Counted from the first letter of the stretch, positions 1-9,642 are shown. The stretch is DNA of 14,350 bases from Flavobacteriales bacterium (GCA_008016945.1 SSGN01000136.1:1-14350), one strand, 5' to 3'. Made by a program: numbers and translations. The notes: a model not told the origin generated them from the letters alone.

Positions 1-421
1 CCACCAGCTTGTCGTCGCGCTCACCGGCGTCGAGCAGTTCGATGATGCCGATGGGTTCCACTTCCAGCACGGTGCCACTGGGCACCGCACCGCAGAGCAC
101 GAATACGTCCAACGCATCACCATCGCCACCTTCCTCCTTGTTCATCCGGGTGCTCGGGATGAAGCCGTAGTTGGCCGGATAGGGCAGGAAGCGGATCAGG
201 CGTGGTTGGCCGTTCCGCAGGTCGATCGGGAAGGTGTTGGTGTCGATGTCGTATTGCCGTTTCTCCACGGTGCCCGCGGGGATCTCGATCACGGCGTTGA
301 GGATGCCTGCGCGAGGCGAGGCGACGAGCTCTTCTAGGTTGGTCATCGATGTGTCTTCTGGTGAAGGTACATCGGTGCAGCCCAGCACGATCACCAGGAA
401 CAGGGGCAGGATGCGCTTCAT
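1..421 (-). CDS. ppa: Inorganic pyrophosphatase, lipoprotein-type, 3' end outside window
   Basis: Family I soluble pyrophosphatase, which hydrolyses PPi to two phosphates. About 140 residues are visible; the C-terminus runs off the left edge. Seen: YPANYGFIP, then GDGDALDVFVL with all three metal-binding Asp of the family signature, then LLDAGERDDKLV, which matches the second metal-binding block of E. coli PPase. The signature has Ala where Pro is usual (DGDPxD). The N-terminus is unusual for this normally cytosolic enzyme: MKRILPLFLVIVLGC gives a basic start, a hydrophobic run and a lipobox-like VLGC with Cys15, then a Ser/Pro/Asp linker. That predicts a lipid-anchored extracytoplasmic enzyme. 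An internal Met26 (start near 346) would give a cytosolic form, but the signal is convincing. It starts 22 bases after the stop of the upstream minus-strand gene, so co-transcription is likely. Lipoprotein-like PPases are, to my recollection, known in Bacteroidota. Confidence 0.9.
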   Translation of the reverse strand, partial: MKRILPLFLVIVLGCTDVPSPEDTSMTNLEELVASPRAGILNAVIEIPAGTVEKRQYDIDTNTFPIDLRNGQPRLIRFLPYPANYGFIPSTRMNKEEGGDGDALDVFVLCGAVPSGTVLEVEPIGIIELLDAGERDDKLV

Positions 422-443
422 GCCCCCAAGATCGGCAATGTGC

Positions 444-2084
444 TCAACGCAGGCGGTACGATAGGCTGATCCAACCACCGAACGCGCTGGATCGGCGCTG
501 CACGTCGCCCGCGCCCAAGCTGTTGCTGAACAACCCGCGCATGGCCGGTTCGATGCCGACGGACCACGCCGCGTTGAAGCGGTAACGCAGGTAGGCGCGG
601 GCCGTCCATCCGAAGACCACCTTGCGGTAGGCCTGGTCATCCAGCTCCGTGTAGCCATCGTCGGTGCCGTTGGGGATGCTGCCCGCGCGACCGGTGAGCA
701 GACCCACCGTGGGGCCACCCCGCAGGCCCACGCTCCACCGACCTTGTACCAGGTGCGCATCGAGGAGCAGCGGTACTTCCACGTAGCTCGTTCGGATCAC
801 CAGGTCGCGGGCGTTGCGTACTCGGGTGGTGGTCCTTGCGCTATCCGCACCCTGCCTTAGCACATGCACCGTGGTGTTCACGTTCACCCCTTCGTACACC
901 ACCTCGCCACCTTGTATGGTGCTGTCCGTGATCAGGAGGATGGTGGTGTCCACCGGAGCGAGGTACCAGAAGGACCATCGTTCCATGTCGGTCCGGTCGA
1001 TGGCATCCACACGCAGACGGTCCGCGTACGTGCCATAGTGCAGGCCCACACCCAAACCGAAGTTGCGGCCCCTGTGCATCAGCTCCGCACCGAAGCCCGG
1101 GTCCACCAGGCGAGCGCGGTCGCCCGACCAGTCCGCGCTGTTGCCCCCGTGATAGGTGGAGCCGTTGCTGAAGGCACCGCCCAGCACGCTGATCTCCCAC
1201 GGTCCATGTTCCGCGATGATCGAGGGGATGACAGGTACGGCAGGTGTGGCAAGGGTGCTGTCGTGCGGTGTGGTCGCGGCCGTGGCGATGGCCGGGTCTT
1301 GTTCGACACCGATCAACGTGTCCTCGCTTGCTGCCGAGGTCATGTGGATCATCTCCAACGGGTCCGCCGTGGTGGTGTGGTCGAGCGCTGCGGCATTGGT
1401 GGAGGATGTTGCCGCCGTGGTCAACGTTGGATCGGTGTGGTCGCCCTGGGTGGCTGGAATGCCCAGGTCGTGGACCGTGATCATCGGTATGGTGCTGTCC
1501 GTTGGTGCTGTGCGTGTTGGAAGAGGCGATCCGGCGTTGGCCCGTACAACGGGAACAGCGGTACTGTTGGATGGTTCGGGTGATCCGGTACGCTCTTGAT
1601 CCACCGGGATGGATGTGGTGACGGTCGGTGGCGGTGCTGCGATGACGGAGGAACGTGTTGATGCGGATCGTTGCGTTGTGCTGACCGGATCCTGCACGGA
1701 GGACACGTGCTGTTCCTGGCTTTGGTGGACGGGCGGCGTGCTTGCCGATCGCGAGGTGGTGGAGGGTACCGAGGAGGATGGGGTCGATGGTCGGTCAGCT
1801 GTGTTGTGCGCATTCCGCTTCGTGGTGGCCGCGGTGCTCTCACCCGTTACGGCAACGGTATCGGCCACGGCTTCCGTGGGCTCCGGTCCACGTCGGGTCG
1901 ACCAGAGCGCGGTGCTCACCACCAGCAGGGCAGCCGCACCCAGCCACCAGAAACCGCGCCGTTTGCGGCCGCGTTGCGCGGCGATGACCTGCTCGGCCTG
2001 CGACCAGTGCGCCTCCTCGAAGGGGAACGCCTGCTCCTGCAGCTTGCGCCGGGCCAGCTCGTCGAATTCGTTGTCGAGGTTCAT
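444..2084 (-). CDS. Sigma-linked single-pass membrane protein with C-terminal beta-barrel-like domain
   Basis: 546 residues. Residues 1-43 are a short charged cytoplasmic segment (NEFDELARRKLQEQAFPFEE, then W27). Residues 44-62 are one hydrophobic membrane helix (GFWWLGAAALLVVSTALW) preceded by RGRKRR, so the N-terminus should be inside. Residues ~65-290 are a low-complexity Thr/Ser/Pro/Ala linker. Residues ~293-546 look like an outer-membrane beta-barrel of the PorT/OmpA-like kind: alternating strands, many aromatics (WEISVLGGAFS, FGLGVGLHYGTY, WSVGLRGGP) and a final WISLSYRLR. The start is chosen because ATG 2084-2082 overlaps the stop of the sigma gene (ATGA); a longer frame back to 2168 lies inside that gene. 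Pairing with an ECF sigma suggests an anti-sigma-like role, as in similar Bacteroidota gene pairs, but no recognised anti-sigma domain is visible. It may instead be an envelope structural protein that is merely co-expressed. Confidence 0.85.
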   Translation of the reverse strand: MNLDNEFDELARRKLQEQAFPFEEAHWSQAEQVIAAQRGRKRRGFWWLGAAALLVVSTALWSTRRGPEPTEAVADTVAVTGESTAATTKRNAHNTADRPSTPSSSVPSTTSRSASTPPVHQSQEQHVSSVQDPVSTTQRSASTRSSVIAAPPPTVTTSIPVDQERTGSPEPSNSTAVPVVRANAGSPLPTRTAPTDSTIPMITVHDLGIPATQGDHTDPTLTTAATSSTNAAALDHTTTADPLEMIHMTSAASEDTLIGVEQDPAIATAATTPHDSTLATPAVPVIPSIIAEHGPWEISVLGGAFSNGSTYHGGNSADWSGDRARLVDPGFGAELMHRGRNFGLGVGLHYGTYADRLRVDAIDRTDMERWSFWYLAPVDTTILLITDSTIQGGEVVYEGVNVNTTVHVLRQGADSARTTTRVRNARDLVIRTSYVEVPLLLDAHLVQGRWSVGLRGGPTVGLLTGRAGSIPNGTDDGYTELDDQAYRKVVFGWTARAYLRYRFNAAWSVGIEPAMRGLFSNSLGAGDVQRRSSAFGGWISLSYRLR

Positions 2085-2644
2085 CGGATGGCGGTCTTTG
2101 TGGTGGTCTGTCCAGTGAGCTGGGCGATGGCTTTCTGCAGCGTCTGGCGGGCGTTCGCCACATGCCATTTCGAGGTGCCTTCGCTGATGCCGAGCATCTG
2201 TGCGATCTCCTGATGTCCGAAACCATCGATGGCGAAGAGGTTGAAGACCTTGCGCGACATGTCCGGCACACGTTGCAACAGTGCGGCGAACGCATCGGCC
2301 TCCATGTGACGTAGGTAGTCGTTGACCTCGATCAACGCACCCTCGTTGAGCGGACCATCGAGTGTCTCAGTGGCCTTGCGCTGGCGTTCCTTACGGAATT
2401 CGTCGATCACCGTATTGATCATGATGCGTCGTGTCCAAAGCTCGAAGGGGACATCGGGCCGTCTTTTGTCCAGGTTGGTCAGGATCTTCAGGAAGCCTTG
2501 GTTCATGCGGGCCACGGCGTCCTGTGGGTTGCGTTCGTAACGACGGCAGATGGCCATCATCATACCGTACAAGGCGCGGTACATCTCGTACTGCGCCTTG
2601 GGCTCCTCGCGGAGACAACGGGCGATGAGGCTTTCGGGGACCAT
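2081..2644 (-). CDS. ECF-type RNA polymerase sigma-70 factor
   Basis: 188 residues from ATG 2644. It redirects RNA polymerase to a specific promoter set. Region sigma2 spans about residues 8-88: LIARCLREEPKAQYEMYRAL, then QGFLKILTNLDKRRPDVPFE, and a WTRRIMINTVIDEFRKER block typical of the -10-binding helix. Sigma4 spans about 116-173, with the helix-turn-helix HQEIAQMLGISEGTSKWHVA followed by ARQTLQ. No extra C-terminal domain. The usual ECF start resembles MVPESLIARC, so 2644 is preferred; ATGs at 2668 and 2695 are in frame and cannot be excluded, since Shine-Dalgarno signals are weak in this phylum. The 3' end overlaps the next gene by four bases (ATGA), implying translational coupling. The upstream PKD-domain gene ends 59 bases before this start, so all three may be one transcript. 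Confidence 0.94.
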   Translation of the reverse strand: MVPESLIARCLREEPKAQYEMYRALYGMMMAICRRYERNPQDAVARMNQGFLKILTNLDKRRPDVPFELWTRRIMINTVIDEFRKERQRKATETLDGPLNEGALIEVNDYLRHMEADAFAALLQRVPDMSRKVFNLFAIDGFGHQEIAQMLGISEGTSKWHVANARQTLQKAIAQLTGQTTTKTAIR

Positions 2645-2703
2645 GCCGTTGTGCACCGGGTCGCCCATCGCGCGATGGACGACCCCGGTGCTCAAGGTTC
2701 GGA

Positions 2704-4482
2704 TCAGTGTTTCACGAAGCGGAAGCTCATGGACTTGGTGCCTTCACCCAGGCGCAAGGTGTACATACCCGCAGGCAGGGTGCTTGTGGCGACCTCCACT
2801 TGGTTGGTGCCCACGGTGATCGTGGTGTTCGCGCTCAGCACCACGCGGCCGTTCATATCGATCACGTGCATCGGCAGGTGGCCGCGTTGTTCGGTATCGA
2901 AGCGGAGGTTCAATGTTCCGCTCACCGGGTTGGGCCATTGCCGGATGTCGGTGAAGGCGGGTCGAGGTTCCATGCCGGTGGGCAATTGGTTCATCACTCG
3001 AATGGTGAAGCCTGCGCGGGCCCCGCCACCCACCGGTGCCATGCCACCGGACAGGCCATTGCCATCGATGCTCACCGTGTCGCAACTGGTGCTGGTGCAG
3101 CCCATGGCATCGGTCATGGTGAGGCACAGCAGGTACGGGCCGCTTTCGGCATAGACGTGCGTGGGGAAGGGGTCGGTGCTGGTTGTGCCATCACCGAAAC
3201 TCCACAGGAACTGGAAGGGGCTGGTGCCGGTGCTCAGGTTCCAGACCCAGAGCTCGTAAGGAATGGGCGTCACGCTGCCGTTCAGGCTATCGCCCTCGTA
3301 CGCTTGGATCACCCAGAAGCCAGCCTGGCAATCGATCGGCTCGGTGATGCATTCGCAACTCGCGCTCCACGTACCGGTGATGCCGGTGGCGGGGTCGGTG
3401 CACGGTGTTCCTTGTACGTTGGGTCCGTTGGGGATCTGCAGGCAGTCGAAGTAGATCGGGTTGGTGACGATCCATCCGTTGTCATCGAACCACGCCGAGT
3501 CGCATGCCGTGTTGGTGCAGCCATTGGCAGCGGTGATCGTTGCGCAGAAGTAGAGTCTGCCCGAGGTGTTCGTGGTATAGGTGGTGGAGGTGCCATTCGT
3601 CCAGGTTCCGTCCGGAAGGCTCCATTCCACGAGCATAGGCGCGGTGCCGGAGGAACAACTGGTCAGGTCCACGGACCAGGGGGTCGGTCCGCCAGCACCT
3701 TGTGTTTGGCTGATCGCGACACAGGCTTGGCAATCGTTCGGCACATCGTAGCTCACGTTGCCCTCTTCGTCCACATAGACCACCTGACAGAGGACATCCA
3801 TGCAGCCTTCTGCATCCGTGATGTTCAGGCACACGGTGTACTGACCGATCCCCGGGAACACGTGCTCGACCCCATCGCCTTGCACGCCGCCGCCACCAGG
3901 GCCGGAGAAATCCCACATGTAGGTATAGGGACCAACTCCACCTGTACTACAGCTCGTGAAGGTCGCTGTGTTCGGTGCTGTTTGGGCCATGTTGAAGCAA
4001 GCCGCGCAGGAGGCTGTGTTCCCGATGCACTCGCAGTTCGGGCTCCAGGTGCCGGGCGTGCCGAGGAAGGTGGTACAGGCGGTACCGGGTTGGGCACTGC
4101 CGCCGGGTATGCCGAGGCAGTCGGGGTTGGAGGTGCCGCAGTTGAACACCACGGACACCATGATGGAGTCTGATACCGGTTCCGCCTGGTAGAACACGGT
4201 GTCCCTTTGCATGATCCCGAGGCACGGAACGCTGATGATAAAGCCACCGGTAGGGTTGGCCAGGTCCAGCGTGGTACTGAAACCGCAGTCCGGTGGAAGC
4301 ACAGGAACATGGATATCCAAGGCCGGATCGGTGCCGGGCAGGGTCACGATGCTCACGAAGGAGTTGCCCGTGCAGCCGCTCACCTGGCCATTGATGGTGA
4401 CAGTGTATGGTTGTTGGGCCTGGGTGGACATGCCGACGGACAGCAATAGGCCAAGGCCTAGGGATCGGATCAAGTGATTCAT
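2704..4482 (-). CDS. Secreted PKD-domain protein with T9SS type A sorting domain
   Basis: 592 residues. Signal peptide 1-22 (basic MNHLIR, hydrophobic core, cleavage near TQAQ). Three PKD-like modules are visible at about 164-236 (YTYMWDFSGPG ... GQYTVCLNITDAEGC), 253-332 (PWSVDLTSCSSGT ... FCATITAANGCTNTAC) and 386-472 (FQFLWSFGDGTTSTD ... YLLCLTMTDAMGCTSTSC). Each of the first and third is preceded by a Cys-rich unit of the form CLxIPxGxxxxGTxCT ... TWSxxCECI at 122-152 and 347-378. Residues ~515-592 form the T9SS type A C-terminal sorting domain: WPNPVSGTLNLRF, VIDMNGRVV, LPAGMYTLRLGEG, ending SFRFVKH. The protein should pass the outer membrane by T9SS and be surface-attached or released. 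PKD modules suggest adhesion or scaffolding; no catalytic domain is visible. It lies directly upstream of the sigma factor gene. Confidence 0.92.
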   Translation of the reverse strand: MNHLIRSLGLGLLLSVGMSTQAQQPYTVTINGQVSGCTGNSFVSIVTLPGTDPALDIHVPVLPPDCGFSTTLDLANPTGGFIISVPCLGIMQRDTVFYQAEPVSDSIMVSVVFNCGTSNPDCLGIPGGSAQPGTACTTFLGTPGTWSPNCECIGNTASCAACFNMAQTAPNTATFTSCSTGGVGPYTYMWDFSGPGGGGVQGDGVEHVFPGIGQYTVCLNITDAEGCMDVLCQVVYVDEEGNVSYDVPNDCQACVAISQTQGAGGPTPWSVDLTSCSSGTAPMLVEWSLPDGTWTNGTSTTYTTNTSGRLYFCATITAANGCTNTACDSAWFDDNGWIVTNPIYFDCLQIPNGPNVQGTPCTDPATGITGTWSASCECITEPIDCQAGFWVIQAYEGDSLNGSVTPIPYELWVWNLSTGTSPFQFLWSFGDGTTSTDPFPTHVYAESGPYLLCLTMTDAMGCTSTSCDTVSIDGNGLSGGMAPVGGGARAGFTIRVMNQLPTGMEPRPAFTDIRQWPNPVSGTLNLRFDTEQRGHLPMHVIDMNGRVVLSANTTITVGTNQVEVATSTLPAGMYTLRLGEGTKSMSFRFVKH

Positions 4483-4586
4483 GGGAAGCGTGTGTTTCGT
4501 GGTTCATACCCATACACGCAGGCCATGATCCCGAGGTTGGGTACGAGTGTAGAAAATTAGGCCATCCCGCGCCGGACCGCCGTGCT
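4483..4586 (-). promoter_or_regulatory. Short intergenic region upstream of the PKD-domain gene
   Basis: 104 bases between hutU stop and the PKD-gene start. On the minus strand the GC-rich sequence just after the hutU stop is followed by TAATTTTC, which is one of the few T-rich spots in any intergenic region here and could serve as a weak terminator tail or as part of a promoter. Six-base arms GCGTGT (4488-4493) and ACACGC (4514-4519) can form a hairpin with a 20-base loop starting six bases before the start codon. No good match to the Bacteroidota -7 TAnnTTTG box is seen. The regulatory role is inference. Confidence 0.3.
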
Positions 4587-6611
<2,025 letters not shown>

Positions 6612-6668
6612 GGTGCGAAGTTCGTGAACAAGCGCTGGATGGGCGCTGCCCCCGCACGGCCAGCCGAC

Positions 6669-8711
6669 TCACCAGGCGTACACCACGTGGACGTACACGT
6701 TGCGGCCCATGCTGGGAATGCCGAACCAGTCGGCGAAGGTGGTGTAGTACTGGTCCAGGATGTTGTTGATACCCAAATTGACGCTGATCCGCTGTTCGCC
6801 GAGGATGAACGAGCGGGATACGGCGATGTCGCCGAACAGGTAACCGGGTTTGCGGGTCTCACCGAATTCGGGGGCGGGGCGGTTCGCGGTGCTGGTTTCC
6901 ACGGTGGCTTCCGCAGCGAAGGGTTTGCCGGTGTAGCGCAACGTGGTACGCAGCCTCAGGGGTTGGATCAACGGTAGGCGGGTGCCGTCACTGCCCTGGC
7001 CATAGCGCCAAGAGGCATCGGCCTTCAGTTCCCAGGGATCGGCGATCCGGTAGCCCACCTTCATACCCGTGTTCAGCACCGTGGCGTATGGCATGTGCTC
7101 GTACACCTTCACGCCGGAAGCCGTGATGTTCATGGCCATGAGCCCAGGCTGCGGCCGACCGATGATGTAGCGTTGGATATGGAACAGCGTGCCCCTCCAT
7201 TCGAGGTTCAACCGCTCGCGTGTGTAGGTGCCGGAAAGCTCCAGGCAGAACGAGCTTTCGTTGCGCAGACGTGGGTCGCCGACATAGTCGAAGTTGTCGT
7301 TCGCGTTCAACAGGTAGAACCCGTACCCTTCGGAGACGGATGGCGCACGTTCGCTGTAGCCGATGCCGATGCGGTGTACGGATCGTTGGCGGTAGTGGGC
7401 GAGCATGGCGCCTGCATTGGGTAGCCAACGGAGCGTGCTGGTGGGCAGGGCGGCGTGGAAGAGCTCCAGCGAGCGACGGCCGAATTCGCTGCCGATGGTG
7501 TTCCGGTGGATCCCCACCCCGGCGTGCACCGTAAGGGCCATCTTGTGGTTGAGGAGGATACGGTCTTCGCCGCTAAGGCCGTTGTACACGGTGCGCACAT
7601 CGGGCCAGGTGAGCATGAACATGGCGGGCTCGGCCGGGTTCTCGGGGTACATGGTCATCTCGGCCCGCGACCTGTTGCGGTGCCCGGACAACGTGGCCTT
7701 GAACCGATGTTTGCCCTTTGCCGCGTGCAGTTTGGTGTAGTAGCCCTCGGTGGTGCTCCAACCCGGCATGTCCATCCGGATGGGTACGTCCGGCCGCTGG
7801 CTGTCGTCCATCACGTGGGTGATGGTGTTGCGGTACACCTTCGTTTCCCACAGGCTCACCGGACCATTGCGCGGCTCATGACGGTGTTGGACCGAGCCGA
7901 TCAGCGCTTGTGCGAGGGATACGTCCATCGGAAGCCCTGGATAGCCCACGTCCGTGGCTTTGTCGAAGATGAGGGAGGCCTCCACCTGGTTCCTTTCGTC
8001 GAGCCTGGCTCCGGCGATGGCGGAGAGGTTGTACTTGGTGTACTGCGAATAGAGCACTTCGGGTGATGCTCCGGGGCGGTGGCCTGCGCGATAGTTGTCC
8101 GCTTTTCGGTAGGTGAAGTCCACATCGCTGTAGAACGAACGGTCGCCGTAGTTCAGGGCGCCACCGAGGATGCGTTGGCCATTGTTGGTCTCGTATCCCG
8201 CCGAGGCGGTGCCACCTACGGTGCGTTGGGCCTTGAACCCCGAGCGTCGCCGTTCCAGGTCGATGGAACCCGCGATGGTGCCGCCGTGTTCACCGCCCGA
8301 TGCTCCGCTCTTGACCTGCGCACTGGAGAGGTTCGAGGTCTCCACGTACGAGGTCACCGGATCCATCTTGTCCGTGCACGCGCCATAGATGCGCATGCCA
8401 TCCACCGTGATCACACTGCGTTCGGTGGCCATGCCGTTGAGCATGGGTTCCCACGCGTAACTGCCCCGCCGGATCATGTTCACCGTGTTCGATCCGGCCA
8501 GGTAGCTGTCCAAGGAGCCCAACGGACGGTCGGTGTGGCCCTGGCTACTGGTCGCTTGGCCTACGATCACCACCTCCTTGAGCTCCTGCGCGCCGATCGT
8601 GTCCACTTTCGCCACCGACGCACCGCGCGGCGCCTCCTGCCCGAACACGGCCAAGGCCATGGTGGTCAGGGCCAGGCTGAAGGTGGTGCGGTATGGGGCC
8701 TGTGGTCTCAT
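6669..8711 (-). CDS. TonB-dependent outer-membrane receptor, probably for copper
   Basis: 680 residues. Signal peptide about 1-24 (basic start, SLALTTMALAVFG). TonB box LKEVVIVG at 44-51. Plug domain about 60-155, with RSVITVDGMRIYGACTDKMD followed by PVTSYVE and AQVKSGASGGEHGG. The plug motif GACTDKMDP contains Cys112-x3-Met116, the same spacing as the CxxxM copper ligand in Pseudomonas OprC/NosA (there GGCGGRMDPP). OprC completes its site with an HxM in the barrel; an HKM occurs here near 389-391 but I cannot assign it as the equivalent. The barrel runs to an aromatic C-terminal YVHVVYAW. ATG 8711 is chosen because it gives a clean signal peptide; the open frame extends to 8858 but that part overlaps the previous gene and reads as non-signal sequence. 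It follows the Met/His-rich lipoprotein by 41 bases, so both are likely co-transcribed. Substrate is an inference from motif plus context. Confidence 0.93.
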   Translation of the reverse strand: MRPQAPYRTTFSLALTTMALAVFGQEAPRGASVAKVDTIGAQELKEVVIVGQATSSQGHTDRPLGSLDSYLAGSNTVNMIRRGSYAWEPMLNGMATERSVITVDGMRIYGACTDKMDPVTSYVETSNLSSAQVKSGASGGEHGGTIAGSIDLERRRSGFKAQRTVGGTASAGYETNNGQRILGGALNYGDRSFYSDVDFTYRKADNYRAGHRPGASPEVLYSQYTKYNLSAIAGARLDERNQVEASLIFDKATDVGYPGLPMDVSLAQALIGSVQHRHEPRNGPVSLWETKVYRNTITHVMDDSQRPDVPIRMDMPGWSTTEGYYTKLHAAKGKHRFKATLSGHRNRSRAEMTMYPENPAEPAMFMLTWPDVRTVYNGLSGEDRILLNHKMALTVHAGVGIHRNTIGSEFGRRSLELFHAALPTSTLRWLPNAGAMLAHYRQRSVHRIGIGYSERAPSVSEGYGFYLLNANDNFDYVGDPRLRNESSFCLELSGTYTRERLNLEWRGTLFHIQRYIIGRPQPGLMAMNITASGVKVYEHMPYATVLNTGMKVGYRIADPWELKADASWRYGQGSDGTRLPLIQPLRLRTTLRYTGKPFAAEATVETSTANRPAPEFGETRKPGYLFGDIAVSRSFILGEQRISVNLGINNILDQYYTTFADWFGIPSMGRNVYVHVVYAW

Positions 8712-8752
8712 CTGATGGTTCGATGCCGAGCCACGTCGAGCATCGCCATGGG

Positions 8753-9619
8753 TCAGAAGTTCACCTTGAAGTGGACGCTGCTGCCCTCGTTGCCGGTGGT
8801 GACCGGTTCTCCACACAATACCGAGCCATTCTGCTCCACTACCAGGTTGATCTTCCAATAGCCGGTCATGGAGAAGCCTACGGCGCCGTGGTAGAAGCCA
8901 TCGGTGCCCTGTGTCAAGTCCACGTTGCCGGGCGCGCCGTGGTTGCCCATGCCCGGCATGCGGGGGTCCACCCGGATGGTGTATCCGTCCACCACGGGGA
9001 ACTCCATGCTGCTCACCCGTTTATACAAGCCGACCACCATGGTGTTGATCCCGGTGGTGGGAGCACTCGGCTGGATCATGGCCAACAGGTAGGTGGTGCC
9101 GTCCGTGCCCACGGCCGAAGTGTAGCGTTTGCGGAATTCGCCCTCGGAGGTCGTGACGTTCACGGGAAGATCGACCTGGCGTGCACCATGGCCGGTGTCG
9201 TACGTAACGGTGATGACCCAGGTGCCCATGGCGCTGCTGGCCATGTTGAACACCACATGCCCCTGGTAGCCGACCGGACCGCTGGTGGTGGCGGTGAGCG
9301 CCGAGTACGGGCAACTGTGCTGGTGGGTGTTGCCGCCCATCTCCATCGTCATCAGCGGGAGCCAGCTCACGGTCGCGTTGCTCACGGCGTTGCCCTGGCC
9401 GTCCTTGATGCGGAGTTGTAGGTCGTTGTATCCCACATCCAGCGTGCCGCTGGCGCTGAGGAGTTCCAGGGTGTACCCGGCGTCGGTGGCCGACTGGACC
9501 ACTTGCATGCCGGAAGGGGGGGGTGAGGTGGGCGTGGGTTCGGTGGTCTCTTCCTTCTTACAGGCAACGAGTGCCAGCAGGCCCAGGGAGAGGATCAGCG
9601 GACGGTGTTCGGAGCGCAT
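8753..9619 (-). CDS. Lipoprotein with two YtkA/FixH-like domains, putative copper-binding
   Basis: 288 residues. A lipoprotein signal is clear: MRSEHRPLILSLGLLALVAC with LVAC lipobox (Cys20), then KKEETTEPTPTSPPP linker. Two similar beta-sandwich-type domains follow. Domain 1, about 47-155: YTLELLSASGTLDVGYNDLQ, then Met90, Met92 and Met94 in LMTMEMGG and His99, His101, Cys103 in THQHSCPY, ending MGTWVITVTYD. Domain 2, about 170-288: GINTMVVGLYKR, then DPRMPGMGNHGAP with Met221, Met224 and His227, ending TGYWKINLVVE. The MPxMxxHG pattern and the closing GxW strand are hallmarks of YtkA-like (FixH-related) domains, many of which sit beside copper or cytochrome oxidase genes. The start at 9619 gives the perfect lipobox; an in-frame ATG at 9673 is too far upstream. 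Together with the downstream receptor it suggests periplasmic or surface capture of copper. Direct metal binding is inferred. Confidence 0.88.
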   Translation of the reverse strand: MRSEHRPLILSLGLLALVACKKEETTEPTPTSPPPSGMQVVQSATDAGYTLELLSASGTLDVGYNDLQLRIKDGQGNAVSNATVSWLPLMTMEMGGNTHQHSCPYSALTATTSGPVGYQGHVVFNMASSAMGTWVITVTYDTGHGARQVDLPVNVTTSEGEFRKRYTSAVGTDGTTYLLAMIQPSAPTTGINTMVVGLYKRVSSMEFPVVDGYTIRVDPRMPGMGNHGAPGNVDLTQGTDGFYHGAVGFSMTGYWKINLVVEQNGSVLCGEPVTTGNEGSSVHFKVNF

Positions 9620-9642
9620 CGTGTGGTGGGACTTGGCTTGCA

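Noticed and set aside
864..1583. 239-codon plus-strand frame opposite the sigma-linked barrel protein
   Set aside because: Lies entirely opposite the Thr/Ser linker and the barrel-like domain; low-complexity Gly/Arg/Cys composition; no start context or homology signal.
1300..1900. Possible tandem repeats or CRISPR-like array in the Thr/Ser-rich coding stretch
   Set aside because: The DNA shows only irregular low-complexity codons for Thr, Ser and Ala with no fixed repeat unit or spacing.
2085..2168. Upstream extension of the sigma-linked membrane protein (28 more residues)
   Set aside because: It lies inside the sigma factor gene and reads as its shifted frame; the ATGA overlap at 2084 is the natural start.
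2707..4173. 488-codon plus-strand frame opposite the PKD-domain gene
   Set aside because: Same antisense shadow effect; low-complexity Gly/Ala/His composition and no domain, while the minus strand has a signal peptide, PKD modules and a sorting domain.
8712..8858. Extended N-terminus of the TonB receptor
   Set aside because: The added 49 residues overlap the lipoprotein gene and would hide an excellent signal peptide that begins at 8711.
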